Translations under genes and position numbers: made by a program
In this document: piece by piece, positions 18,727 to 27,955 of the stretch
Layout of the letters: the number at the start of each line of letters is the position of its first letter
Position numbering within the stretch: position 1 is the first letter of the stretch
Notes under the pieces: model-generated
Seen by the model: only the letters and a program-made list of their open reading frames with translations
Database searches by the model: none
What the model was told of the DNA's origin: nothing
Assembly (NCBI GenBank): GCA_019245415.1
Contig: JAFARO010000012.1
Span: 1-64,000, forward strand
Length of the DNA: 64,000 nt
From: Alphaproteobacteria bacterium
Lineage (GTDB): Bacteria; Pseudomonadota; Alphaproteobacteria; Micropepsales; Micropepsaceae
Direction: 5' to 3'

Positions 18727-20652
18727 GTGACCGGCGAGATCGGCCAGCTCGCGCTCTGCCTGGCGCTTGCGCTCGCCTTGGTCCAGGCGGGCGCGGGAGT
18801 GATGGGGCTGCGGCAGCCGCAAGCGGCGCAGATCGCGGCCGGCGCGGCCAGCGGCGGTTTCGTGTTCGTCGCGCTGGCGTTCGCGGCTCTCGTCTACGGC
18901 TTCGTCACCTCCGATTTCAGCATCGCCGACGTCGCCCACAATTCGCACACCGCCAAGCCGCTGCTCTACAAGATCACGGGCGTGTGGGGAAACCACGAAG
19001 GCTCCATGCTGCTCTGGGTGCTGGTGCTGTCGGTCTATTCGGCAGCGATCGCGTTCATGCAGCGCGGCGGCGCGCGGCTGACATCGGCCGCGCTCGGCGT
19101 CCAAGGCCTGCTCGCGATCGCCTTCCTGCTCTTCATCCTGCTGACGTCCAATCCTTTCGCCCGGCTCGATCCGATGCCGTTCGAGGGCGCGGGCCTCAAT
19201 CCGTTGCTGCAGGACCCCGGCCTCGCCTTCCACCCGCCGACGCTCTACACGGGCTATGTCGGTCTTTCGGCGACCTTCGCCTATGCCGCGGCGGCGCTGA
19301 TCACCGGCGACGTCGACCGTGCCTGGGCGCGCGCCGCGCGGCCGTTCATCCTCATCGCCTGGATCGCGCTTACGCTCGGCATCGCGGGCGGCTCGTGGTG
19401 GGCCTATTACGATCTCGGGTGGGGCGGCTTCTGGTTCTGGGACCCGGTGGAGAACGCCTCGCTGATGCCCTGGCTGGTCGCAACCGCGCTGCTGCATTCG
19501 GCGCTGGCGACGGAGCGAACCGGCGCCTTCCGCACCTGGACCTTGCTGCTTTCCATCATGGCGTTCTCGCTCAGCCTGATCGGCACTTTCCTTGTCCGCT
19601 CCGGCGTCATCGTCTCGGTGCATGCCTTTGCGAGCGACCCTACGCGCGGGAATGTCATCCTCTTGATCCTGAGCGCGGCGATCCTGGGTGCGCTCGCGCT
19701 TTTCGCCTGGCGGGCGCCGCGGCTGGAAAGCGGCGCCGCCTTTGCGCCCGCGAGCCGCGAGACGGCGCTACTGATCAACAACATCCTGCTGGTGACGGCA
19801 CTCGCCGTGGTGTTCGTCGGCACCGTCTATCCGATCGCGTTGTCCGCGTTCGACGTCAGGCTCTCGGTCGGCGCGCCCTATTTCGAGAAATTCTTCGCGC
19901 CCCTGTTCGTGGCCCTGATGATCGTGCTTCCCTTCGGTCCCAGGCTCGCCTGGCAGCGCGGCGAGCTTAAGCTCGCGGCGCGCCAGCTTCTGCCGGCATT
20001 GGCAGCCGCGGTCTTCGCGGCCGTCATCGTCGTCGTCGCCGTCCGTCCGCGCACGATATTCGGCGCAGGCGCATTTGCGGTCGCGGCATGGACCATTGCC
20101 GCCAGCTTCGTCGATGCGGCCTTGCGCGCGCGCGCGCGCACCCTCGGCGTCGCCGCCATGTCCGCGATCCTCGCGCATGCCGGCCTCGGCGTCACCCTCA
20201 TGGGCATTTCCGGCACGACTCTTTGGCGCCTCGAGTCCCTGCAAGTGCTGGCCCCGGGAGAGACCATGACCATCGGCCGCTACGATCTGCGATTCGACGG
20301 CGTGCGGCTGGTGCAGGGCCCGAACTATCGCGCCGCGCATGCCGATCTCGATGTGATGCGCGACCGCAGCGTCATCGGCCATCTCGCGCCCGAGCGGCGC
20401 CTCTTTCCGGCGGAAGGCCAGGAGACGGTGCAGACCGCGATCCGCACCACCGGCCTGGAAGACCTCTATGTCGCCCTTGGCGACGATCGCGGCGGCGGAA
20501 GCTGGACGGTGCGCGCATACGTCAATCCGCTGGCGCCTTTGATCTGGCTCGGCGCCGCGATCATGGCGCTCGGTGGTGCTGCCGCGCTCGGCGCAAGGCT
20601 GCGCGCGCGGCTGTGGGTGCCGGCGCGTGCACCGGCCCCGGAGCACGCATGA
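18727..20652 (+). CDS. ccmF: Cytochrome c heme lyase subunit CcmF
   Basis: Large integral membrane protein (641 residues, many membrane segments) that attaches heme to apocytochrome c together with CcmH. The tryptophan-rich WWD heme-binding motif is seen as WGGFWFWDPVENA. Flanking signatures are FHPPTLYTGYVGLS and the earlier GVWGNHEGSMLLW. The start is GTG at 18727; the 3' end overlaps ccmH through ATGA. Rhizobial orthologue is cycK. The pathway supplies c-type cytochromes, including the two heme proteins of the oxidase-dehydrogenase operon in this window. Confidence 0.96.
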   Translation: MTGEIGQLALCLALALALVQAGAGVMGLRQPQAAQIAAGAASGGFVFVALAFAALVYGFVTSDFSIADVAHNSHTAKPLLYKITGVWGNHEGSMLLWVLVLSVYSAAIAFMQRGGARLTSAALGVQGLLAIAFLLFILLTSNPFARLDPMPFEGAGLNPLLQDPGLAFHPPTLYTGYVGLSATFAYAAAALITGDVDRAWARAARPFILIAWIALTLGIAGGSWWAYYDLGWGGFWFWDPVENASLMPWLVATALLHSALATERTGAFRTWTLLLSIMAFSLSLIGTFLVRSGVIVSVHAFASDPTRGNVILLILSAAILGALALFAWRAPRLESGAAFAPASRETALLINNILLVTALAVVFVGTVYPIALSAFDVRLSVGAPYFEKFFAPLFVALMIVLPFGPRLAWQRGELKLAARQLLPALAAAVFAAVIVVVAVRPRTIFGAGAFAVAAWTIAASFVDAALRARARTLGVAAMSAILAHAGLGVTLMGISGTTLWRLESLQVLAPGETMTIGRYDLRFDGVRLVQGPNYRAAHADLDVMRDRSVIGHLAPERRLFPAEGQETVQTAIRTTGLEDLYVALGDDRGGGSWTVRAYVNPLAPLIWLGAAIMALGGAAALGARLRARLWVPARAPAPEHA

Positions 20653-21047
20653 AGACGCTGCTGCTGGCCGCGTTCCTTCTCGCGCAGACGGCGGCAGCCG
20701 CGGCGCCGGCACCCGAAACGCTGCCCGATCCGGCGCAAGAGGCCCGCGCCCGCGCGCTGCAGAAGGAGTTCCGCTGCCTGGTTTGCCAGGGCGAGTCGAT
20801 CGACGAATCGGGTGCGCCGCTGGCGGCCGATCTGCGCCGGCTGATCCGCGAGCGCATCGTCCAAGGCGACAGCAATGCGCAGGTCGAGCGCTATCTCGTC
20901 GCGCGCTACGGCGCGTACATCCTGCTCAACCCGCCGCTCACGACCGATACCTATGCCCTCTGGGCCGCGCCGTTTGTCGTTCTACTGCTGGCGGCCGGGG
21001 TTGGCATTGCCGTCGTTCGGAGGGCCGCAAGACGGGGCCCCGAGTAG
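20649..21047 (+). CDS. ccmH: Cytochrome c maturation protein CcmH (CycL)
   Basis: Periplasmic, membrane-anchored thioredox protein of 132 residues. It has a signal peptide (about residues 1-19), the CXXC motif RCLVCQGES that reduces apocytochrome or binds it, the downstream segment DLRRLIRERIVQG and one C-terminal membrane segment (about 105-125). The ATG at 20649 overlaps the ccmF stop; the longer frame starting at 20088 is antisense or shadow sequence inside ccmF. No ccmG and no ccmI/cycH are adjacent. Confidence 0.95.
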   Translation: MKTLLLAAFLLAQTAAAAAPAPETLPDPAQEARARALQKEFRCLVCQGESIDESGAPLAADLRRLIRERIVQGDSNAQVERYLVARYGAYILLNPPLTTDTYALWAAPFVVLLLAAGVGIAVVRRAARRGPE

Positions 21048-21058
21048 GAAAAGATATA

Positions 21059-21096
21059 ATTACATATTTGTAATCATTCGGAGAACATTACGTAAT
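21059..21096 (+). promoter_or_regulatory. AT-rich region with repeated ATTAC/GTAAT half-sites
   Basis: In a GC-rich genome, the gap before degP contains an AT-rich island. It holds two inverted repeats of the same 5-base half-site: ATTAC-N6-GTAAT at 21059-21074 and ATTACGTAAT at 21087-21096. Four copies of one half-site in 38 bases suggest an operator for a dimeric regulator. The degP start is 70 bases downstream. The FeuP-like regulator encoded next is a candidate binder, but that is inference. Confidence 0.4.
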
Positions 21097-21166
21097 TGCA
21101 GCGGCCTATCTGAAGAGCGCAGGGGACGGTAGCGGCGTCGCGGCGAAGCCCTGAATTCGTGGGAGA

Positions 21167-22732
21167 ATGTCGATGTTGGGTGAGAAGTGGATCGCGTATC
21201 TCAAGCACCATTCCAGGATTACGGCGCTGGGCTCCGCGGCAGTCATCGTAGTAGTGGGCCTTGGTGCGTTCAGCCTGCTGCCGGCGGCACAGGGAAGCTC
21301 GTCGCCGCAATATGAACCGGTACGCCTCGCGGCGCAGGAAAACGATCCGCGCAGTCCGCCGCGCATGCTGGAAAGCGGCGCTCCGTTCAGCTTCGCCGAT
21401 CTCGTCGAGCGCGTCAGCCCCGCCGTCGTCACGATCACCGCGGTGGAACAGGAGACGGCGTCGGACCAGCTCAGCCAGCTCAACGATCTTCCCGAGCCGT
21501 TCCGCGATCTCTTCAACCAGTTCAACCAGGGCCGCCAGCTCCAGCCGCGCAAGGCGGTATCGATGGGCTCCGGCTTCATCATCGACCGCTCCGGCGTCAT
21601 CGTGACCAACGATCACGTCGTGGACGGCGCCAAGAAGGTCACCGTCAAACTATCCGACGGGCGCAGCCTCGACGCCAAGCTGATCGGCGCGGATGCCGCG
21701 ACCGACGTCGCGGTGCTGCGGGTCAAAAGCGACAAGCCGCTGCCGACCGTCGAGTTCGGCAACGACCGGCAGCTGCGCGTCGGCGACTGGGTGGTCGCGG
21801 TCGGCAACCCCTTCGGCCTATCCAACACCGTCACCGCCGGCATCGTCTCGTCCATCGGCCGCGACATCGGAAGCGGTCCGTATACGGACTTCATCCAGAT
21901 CGACGCGCCGATCAATCGCGGCAATTCCGGCGGACCGACCTTCGACCTGCGTGGCCAGGTCGTCGGCATGAACTCGATGATCTTCTCGCCGTCGGGCGGC
22001 AGCGTCGGCATCGGCTTCGCCATTCCCTCCTCGACGATCAAGGACGTGGTGGCGCAGCTCGAAGCCCATGGCCGCGTCGCGCGCGGCTGGCTCGGCGTCG
22101 AGATCCAGAGCATCACGCCGGAGATCGCCTCGTCCCTCGGCATGAAGGAGCCCAAAGGCGCGATCATCGCCAGCGTGGTCCAGGGCGGACCCGCGGCGAA
22201 GGCGGGCCTGCAGCAGGGCGACGTCGTGCTCGCCGTCAACGGCAAAGCAGTCGAAGACTCGCGCGACCTGTCGCGGCGGATCGCTGCGATCACGGCGGGC
22301 AGCAATGCCACGCTGACCGTCAACCGCGGCGGCAAGGCCGAGCAGATCGTCGCCCACATCGCCCCGCGCAAGGACGAGAAGGTCGCCTCCAACGAGGAGC
22401 CCCAGCCCGGCGGCGGGCCGGCGGCAGCGACGGGCGAGGCGATGGGGCTCGGGCTGGCGGCGGTGACGCCGCAGACCCGGCGGATGTTCAATCTCGACGA
22501 CGCCGCCCAGGGCGTGCTGATCACCAAGGTCGATCCGGACAGCGACGCCGCCGACAAGGGCCTGCAGCCCGGCGACGTGGTGATGTCGCTCAGCAACAAG
22601 GTCGTCCGCACGCCGCAGGACATCCAGCGCGGCATCAGCGAGGCCCAGACTCTGGGCCGCAAATCGGTGCTGCTGCTGGTGGCGACTTCGAACGGATCGC
22701 GTTACGTCGCCGTTGATATCGGCAAGACCTAG
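21167..22732 (+). CDS. degP: DegP/HtrA-family periplasmic serine protease
   Basis: Periplasmic serine protease and chaperone of 521 residues. It has an N-terminal membrane anchor or uncleaved signal (about residues 18-38) and a trypsin-like domain with the triad His150 (TNDHVVDG), Asp180 (ATDVAVLRV) and Ser254 (GNSGGPTF). Two PDZ domains follow, the first around residue 310 (GWLGVEIQSITPEIA) and the second near 430-515 (AAQGVLITKVDPDS). Q-linker-like Pro/Gly sequence separates the PDZ domains. It sits between ccmH and the FeuPQ-like pair, the same order as in rhizobia. Confidence 0.94.
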   Translation: MSMLGEKWIAYLKHHSRITALGSAAVIVVVGLGAFSLLPAAQGSSSPQYEPVRLAAQENDPRSPPRMLESGAPFSFADLVERVSPAVVTITAVEQETASDQLSQLNDLPEPFRDLFNQFNQGRQLQPRKAVSMGSGFIIDRSGVIVTNDHVVDGAKKVTVKLSDGRSLDAKLIGADAATDVAVLRVKSDKPLPTVEFGNDRQLRVGDWVVAVGNPFGLSNTVTAGIVSSIGRDIGSGPYTDFIQIDAPINRGNSGGPTFDLRGQVVGMNSMIFSPSGGSVGIGFAIPSSTIKDVVAQLEAHGRVARGWLGVEIQSITPEIASSLGMKEPKGAIIASVVQGGPAAKAGLQQGDVVLAVNGKAVEDSRDLSRRIAAITAGSNATLTVNRGGKAEQIVAHIAPRKDEKVASNEEPQPGGGPAAATGEAMGLGLAAVTPQTRRMFNLDDAAQGVLITKVDPDSDAADKGLQPGDVVMSLSNKVVRTPQDIQRGISEAQTLGRKSVLLLVATSNGSRYVAVDIGKT

Positions 22733-22852
22733 TTTCCGGCGTACCGGGCGTCGCGGTTTCCGCGGCGTCCGGCCCCCGCGCCGGCGGTAGCGGCCCCTTC
22801 CCCCCCGTTGCTGCCGTCGGCGCGGACCCATACTGCGAGAGGGAATACGCGC

Positions 22853-23530
22853 ATGCGCATTCTGGTGGTCGAGGACGATCTCGAAGCCCAGCGTTACCTG
22901 GTCAACGGGCTGAAAGAGGCCGGCCACGTCGTCGACGACGCGGCCGACGGCGAGACGGGCCTGACCTTGGCGCTGTCGCGGCCCTACGACGTCGCCATCG
23001 TCGACCGCATGCTTCCCAAGATGGACGGGCTGCGCGTGGTGGCCGAGATGCGCGAGCACGGCAACGCCACGCCGGTGCTGTTCCTGAGCGCGCTCACCGA
23101 AGTGGACGAGCGGGTCAAGGGCCTCAAGGCCGGCGGCGACGACTACCTGACCAAACCCTACGCCTTCGTCGAATTGCTGGCGCGCATCGATGCCTTGATG
23201 CGGCGGCGCTCGCCCTCCTCGGTGAAGACGAGGCTGCAGGTGGGCGACCTGGAGCTCGATCTCTTGACCCGCGCCGCCAAGCGCAACGGCACCGCGATCG
23301 AGCTGCAGCCGCGCGAATTCCGCCTGCTCGAATATCTGATGCGCCATGCCGGCCAGGTGGTGACCCGCACCATGCTGCTCGAGAGCGTCTGGGAATATCA
23401 TTTCGATCCCCAGACCAACGTCATCGACGTGCACATTTCGCGCCTGCGCGCCAAGATCGACAAAGGGTTCGAGCTGCCGCTGCTGCATACGGTGCGCGGC
23501 GCCGGCTACATGATCCGTGCGCACGCTTAA
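22853..23530 (+). CDS. feuP: OmpR-family response regulator, FeuP-like
   Basis: A 225-residue regulator. The receiver has Glu7, Asp8, Asp9, phospho-acceptor Asp51 (AIVDRMLPKMDG) and the Lys in YLTKPYAF. The winged-helix domain shows LQPREFRLLEYLM and VIDVHISRLRAKID. The ATG at 22853 gives the standard N-terminus MRILVVEDD; the longer frame from TTG at 22808 adds a non-conserved extension. The name rests on synteny (degP, this gene, kinase, glnE), which matches feuP in rhizobia. Its 3' end overlaps the kinase by 14 bases. Confidence 0.85.
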   Translation: MRILVVEDDLEAQRYLVNGLKEAGHVVDDAADGETGLTLALSRPYDVAIVDRMLPKMDGLRVVAEMREHGNATPVLFLSALTEVDERVKGLKAGGDDYLTKPYAFVELLARIDALMRRRSPSSVKTRLQVGDLELDLLTRAAKRNGTAIELQPREFRLLEYLMRHAGQVVTRTMLLESVWEYHFDPQTNVIDVHISRLRAKIDKGFELPLLHTVRGAGYMIRAHA

Positions 23531-24935
23531 TATCTTTCGCACCCAGGCGTTCAGGATCGTCTTCGTCTATGTGATGGTGTTCGCGCTTTCGGTCAGCGCG
23601 CTTCTGGGCTTCACCTATTGGAACACCGAGCGCGCGCTCGACGAACAGACCGACCAGATCATCGGCGCCGAGATCGCGGGACTTTCCGAACAGTATCAGC
23701 GCCTCGGTTTGCGCGGCCTCGCCGACGTGGTGATGAGCCGCTCGGCCAATGGCGGGCCGGGGCTCTACCTCTTGCTCGACCGCGCCAAGCAGCCCATCGC
23801 GGGCAATCTCGACGGCATGCCGCAGAACGTCAGCCGCCGCGGCGTCGAGATCGAGTTCGACTACGAGCGCCGCGTCGAAGGCAATCTGCAGCGCCGCCGC
23901 GCGCGCGGCCGCCTGTTCCAGCTGATGGGCGGCTTCGAGCTGCTCGTCGCCCAGGACGTCCATGAGCGCTATCTGACCGAACAGCTGTTCTCCACCACCT
24001 TGCCCTGGACCGTGGTGATGATGCTGATCCTGGGCATGGTCGGCGGCGGGCTGATGAGCCGCAACATCCTCAGGCGCCTGGATCTGATCAACCGCACCGC
24101 CGCCGACATCATCGCGGGCGACATGTCGCGCCGCGTGCCGGTGACGAGCGCCCATGACGAGTTCGACGCGCTGGCCGAAAGCCTCAACCGCATGCTCGAC
24201 CGCATCCAGCGGCTGATGCAGGGCGTGCGCGAAGTGACGGACTCCGTCGCCCACGACCTGCGCACGCCTCTGACGCGGCTGCGCAACCGGCTCGAGGACA
24301 CGCTGCGCCATCTCGATCCGTCCGACGCCCACGCCGCCGAGATCGAGGCGATGATGCGCGAGACCGACCAGATCATCACCACCTTCAACGCGCTGCTGCT
24401 GATCGCCGAGGCCGATTCCGGCGTGATGCGCGGGGCGATCTCGCGGCTCGATCTGGCACCCGTCGCCGACGACATGGCCGAGCTCTACGCCCCGCTCGCG
24501 GAAGAGAACGGCGTCACGCTCGAGATCAAGCCGGCCGGGTCCACCGTGATCGAAGGCAACCGCAGTCTGATCAGCCAGGCGCTCGCCAATCTCATCGACA
24601 ACGCCATCAAATACACCCCGCGCGGCGGCCACATCGCCGTCTCCACCGCGATGACGCCGCTGGGCGCGGAGCTCACCGTCGCCGACACCGGGCCCGGCAT
24701 CCCGCCCGAGCAGCGCAGCCATGTGCTCGAACGCTTCGTCCGGCTGGAGACCAGCCGCAATTCGCCCGGCACCGGTCTGGGTCTCGCGCTGGTGGCGGCG
24801 GTGGCGCGGCTGCACGGGGCGGAGCTGCACCTCGACGACAACGCGCCCGGTCTCAAAGCCACCATCCGCTTTCCCCGCCGCGCGCCGCGCAAGGCCGCAC
24901 AGCCCGAGCCGGCGCTGCTCGCCGCTTCGGTCTGA
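23517..24935 (+). CDS. feuQ: Sensor histidine kinase, FeuQ-like
   Basis: A 472-residue membrane kinase that starts with GTG inside the end of the regulator gene. Membrane segments are at about residues 12-34 and 162-184, with a periplasmic sensor between them. A HAMP domain follows (about 185-238), then the H-box SVAHDLRTPLTRL with His246, the N-box ANLIDNAIKYTPRG and G-boxes ADTGPGIPP and GTGLGLALV. In rhizobia the orthologous kinase is controlled by a small periplasmic protein, FeuN; I see no such gene next to it here. Confidence 0.87.
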   Translation: MRTLNIFRTQAFRIVFVYVMVFALSVSALLGFTYWNTERALDEQTDQIIGAEIAGLSEQYQRLGLRGLADVVMSRSANGGPGLYLLLDRAKQPIAGNLDGMPQNVSRRGVEIEFDYERRVEGNLQRRRARGRLFQLMGGFELLVAQDVHERYLTEQLFSTTLPWTVVMMLILGMVGGGLMSRNILRRLDLINRTAADIIAGDMSRRVPVTSAHDEFDALAESLNRMLDRIQRLMQGVREVTDSVAHDLRTPLTRLRNRLEDTLRHLDPSDAHAAEIEAMMRETDQIITTFNALLLIAEADSGVMRGAISRLDLAPVADDMAELYAPLAEENGVTLEIKPAGSTVIEGNRSLISQALANLIDNAIKYTPRGGHIAVSTAMTPLGAELTVADTGPGIPPEQRSHVLERFVRLETSRNSPGTGLGLALVAAVARLHGAELHLDDNAPGLKATIRFPRRAPRKAAQPEPALLAASV

Positions 24936-24959
24936 ACCTCGAGCCGCGCTTGCGCTAGC

Positions 24960-27782
24960 ATGGCCCGCATGCATGCCTTCGATTCCACCCGACCGCTGCC
25001 CGAAGCGTTCGACCGCGCCCGCGCCGAGCGCACCCTGGCAGCACTCGCCGGCGAAGGTGTCGCGCTCGAAGGGCGTGAGGCTGCGATCGTCGCGTCCGCC
25101 GCGGGCAACGCACCCTATCTGGCGCGGCTTCTGGTGCGCCAGCACGCTTTGCTCCGCGATCTGTTCGCGCAAGGGCCGCAACCCGCCGTCGAGGCGGCCT
25201 GCCGCCTGGCGCTGAGCGCGGCGGAATGCGCAAGCGAAGCCGAAGCCATGGCGCGCCTTAGGCGTGCCAAGCGCGCGGCGGCGCTCGCCATCGCGCTCGC
25301 CGATATCGCAGGCGTCTGGCCGCTCGAACGCGTGACGCGCGCGCTGTGCGAATTCGCCGATGCCGCCGTGCAGGGCGCCTTGCGCTTCCTGCTGCGCGAG
25401 GCCGCGGAGCGCCAGGCACTTGAAAGCAAAGACGGCGCCGCGCTCGAAGCCACGACCGGTCTCGTGGTGCTGGCGATGGGCAAGTACGGCGCTTTCGAGC
25501 TCAACTATTCGAGCGATATCGATCTGGTGGTGTTCTACGAGGCGCAGCGCTTCCCCTTCCGCAAGCGCGACGATCCGCGCGGCGCCGCGGTCGACATCGT
25601 GCGCGGGCTGGTGCGGCTGCTGTCGGAGACGACATCGGACGGCTATGTCTTCCGCACCGATCTCAGGCTGCGTCCCGACGCCGGCGCCACCCAGGTCGCG
25701 ATCTCGACCGATGCGGCGGAAGCCTATTACGAGGCGATGGGCCAGAACTGGGAGCGCGCCGCGATGATCAAGGCGCGCGCCTGCGCCGGCGACCGCGAGG
25801 CCGGCGCGCGGTTCCTGAAGGCCATCGAGCCCTTCGTCTGGCGGCGCAATCTCGACTTCGCGGCGATCGAGGACATTCATTCCATCAAGCGCCAGATCCA
25901 CGCCCATCAGGGCCATGGCCGCATCGCCGTCGCCGGCCACAACATCAAGCTCGGCCGCGGCGGCATCCGCGAGATCGAGTTCTTCGCCCAGACGCAGCAG
26001 CTGATCCTGGGCGGCCGCAACCGCTCGCTGCGGGCAGCGGCCACCGTGGCCGCGCTCGATGCGCTGCACGCGCGCGGCCTGCTCGGGGACGATGCGGTCC
26101 GCGAACTCAAGGACTGCTACCGCTTCCTGCGCACGCTGGAGCACCGGCTGCAGATGGTCGAAGATCAGCAGACCCACACCTTGCCCAAGAGCGACGACGA
26201 ACTCGCCCATATCGCATGCTTCATGGGAAGCCCGGACGGGGCGACGTTCGCCGCCGAGCTGACGCGCGTGCTCGAGACCGTGCAGGGCCATTATGGGCGC
26301 CTGTTCGAGCGCGCCGAACCGCTCGCGGCGCGGCAGGGAAGTCTCGTCTTCACCGGCGTCGAGGACGATCCGGAGACGCTGGCGACTCTAACGGAAATGG
26401 GGTTTCGCGATGTCCGCCACGTCGCCAACGCTATCCGGGGCTGGCATCACGGCCGCATCCGCGCGACCCGCAGCGCGCGGGCGCGCGAATTGCTGACCAA
26501 GCTCGTGCCGGCGCTGCTGGACGCACTGGCCGCCAGCGCCGAGCCCGACGCCGCCTTCATGCAGTTCGATCGCTTCGTCTCCAACCTGCCCGCGGGCGTG
26601 CAGCTGTTCTCGCTGTTCCTGGCGCGCCCGGAATTGCTGAAGCTGGTGGCGGACGTCGCCGGCTCCACGCCCCGGCTCGCATCGCACCTCGCCCAGACGC
26701 CCGCGACCTTGGATGCGCTGCTCGATTCCCACTTCCTCGAAGAGCTGCCGTCGCGCGCCGCGCTGGATCAGGCGCTGGACGAGCAGATGGCGCGCGCTGC
26801 CGATCATGAATCCCGGCTCGATGCCGCGCGGCGCTTCGCCAAGGAACAGACATTCCGCGTCGGCGTGCAGATCATCGAAGGCCGCCTCGCCCCGGCAGCG
26901 GCGGGGACGCATTTCACCCATATCGCGGAATCCGTCGTGGTCCATCTCCTGCGCGCCGTCGGGGCGGAGCTCGGCCCGCAGCCCGCGGGCGGACGCTTTG
27001 CCGTGGTCGCGCTGGGCCGGCTGGGCGGACGCGAGATGACGGCCACTTCCGATCTCGATCTCGTCTTCGTCTACGACGCGCCCGATCTGGTGCCCGCGTC
27101 CGTGCACTTCGCGCGCAAGGCGCAGCGGCTGATCGCGGCGCTGACGGTGTTCACCTCGGCGGGCGGGCTCTACGACGTCGACATGCGGCTGAGGCCCAGC
27201 GGCAACAAGGGGCCGGTGGCGGTGAGCCTCGAATCCTTCCGCCGCTACCACCAGCGCGAGGCCTGGACGTGGGAGCGCTTGGCCCTGACGCGTGCGCGCA
27301 CGGTCGCCGGCGATGCGGGCCTGTGCGCCGAGGTCGAGCGCGCCATCGCCGCCACCCTGCATGCGCCGGCGGAGCCCGCCCGGCTCATCGCCGACGTGCG
27401 CGAGATGCGGCTCAAGCTCGCGTCCCAGTTTCCGGCAAAGAGCCGCTGGGACCTGAAGTTCGCCGCCGGCGGCCTGGTGGATGTCGAGTTCGCCGCGCAG
27501 ACGCTGGAGCTTTTGCGCCATGTCTTCGATACCAACACCATCGCGGCGCTGGAGAAGCTCGGCGGCTGCGACGATCTCGCGGCGGCGGCTTCGCTGCAAC
27601 AGAGCCTGCTGCAGATCCTGCGGCTGGCGGTCGACGGCACGCTCGACCCGGCGCGCGCCACGCCGGGCCTCAAGGCGTTGCTGGTCCGCGCCGCGGCTGC
27701 CGCCGATTTCGCCGATCTCGAACGGCGCCTGGCCGAAGCACAGGACAAAGCCCGCGCGGCGTTCGAGCAGATCCTGGGTTAG
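24960..27782 (+). CDS. glnE: Glutamine synthetase adenylyltransferase/removase GlnE
   Basis: Cytoplasmic bifunctional enzyme that adds AMP to, or removes it from, glutamine synthetase according to PII and glutamine signals. It has 940 residues with two nucleotidyltransferase domains. The N-terminal (removase) domain carries VLAMGKYGAFELNYSSDIDL near residue 175, and the C-terminal (adenylylase) domain carries ALGRLGGREMTATSDLDL near residue 683. Other conserved parts are GRGGIREIEFFAQTQQL, the GlnD-type helical segment FLRTLEHRLQMVEDQ and LKFAAGGLVDVEFAAQ. It follows the kinase by 24 bases, as in rhizobial genomes. Confidence 0.95.
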   Translation: MARMHAFDSTRPLPEAFDRARAERTLAALAGEGVALEGREAAIVASAAGNAPYLARLLVRQHALLRDLFAQGPQPAVEAACRLALSAAECASEAEAMARLRRAKRAAALAIALADIAGVWPLERVTRALCEFADAAVQGALRFLLREAAERQALESKDGAALEATTGLVVLAMGKYGAFELNYSSDIDLVVFYEAQRFPFRKRDDPRGAAVDIVRGLVRLLSETTSDGYVFRTDLRLRPDAGATQVAISTDAAEAYYEAMGQNWERAAMIKARACAGDREAGARFLKAIEPFVWRRNLDFAAIEDIHSIKRQIHAHQGHGRIAVAGHNIKLGRGGIREIEFFAQTQQLILGGRNRSLRAAATVAALDALHARGLLGDDAVRELKDCYRFLRTLEHRLQMVEDQQTHTLPKSDDELAHIACFMGSPDGATFAAELTRVLETVQGHYGRLFERAEPLAARQGSLVFTGVEDDPETLATLTEMGFRDVRHVANAIRGWHHGRIRATRSARARELLTKLVPALLDALAASAEPDAAFMQFDRFVSNLPAGVQLFSLFLARPELLKLVADVAGSTPRLASHLAQTPATLDALLDSHFLEELPSRAALDQALDEQMARAADHESRLDAARRFAKEQTFRVGVQIIEGRLAPAAAGTHFTHIAESVVVHLLRAVGAELGPQPAGGRFAVVALGRLGGREMTATSDLDLVFVYDAPDLVPASVHFARKAQRLIAALTVFTSAGGLYDVDMRLRPSGNKGPVAVSLESFRRYHQREAWTWERLALTRARTVAGDAGLCAEVERAIAATLHAPAEPARLIADVREMRLKLASQFPAKSRWDLKFAAGGLVDVEFAAQTLELLRHVFDTNTIAALEKLGGCDDLAAAASLQQSLLQILRLAVDGTLDPARATPGLKALLVRAAAAADFADLERRLAEAQDKARAAFEQILG

Positions 27783-27955
27783 CGCCGCGGCAGTCCTGCG
27801 TCGTCATGTTATCGCCGGCTGCCGCGAACGCGTCATCGCTTCGACACAAGAGTGTCGGCAAACGGTATCGCCGCTTCTCCAAGATGACGCGCGACGATTC
27901 AAGTCCAGCGAAGAATCCTCGCGTACCACCGCAACCAGCTTCAAGGGGAAATGGC

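Noticed and set aside
22749..22769. Hairpin after degP considered as a terminator
   Set aside because: The repeat CGTCGCGG/CCGCGGCG is imperfect and has no T-run on either strand.
23421..26291. A 956-codon open frame on the minus strand
   Set aside because: It lies antisense to feuP, feuQ and glnE, which have strong family motifs. Long antisense frames are expected in DNA with very high third-position GC.
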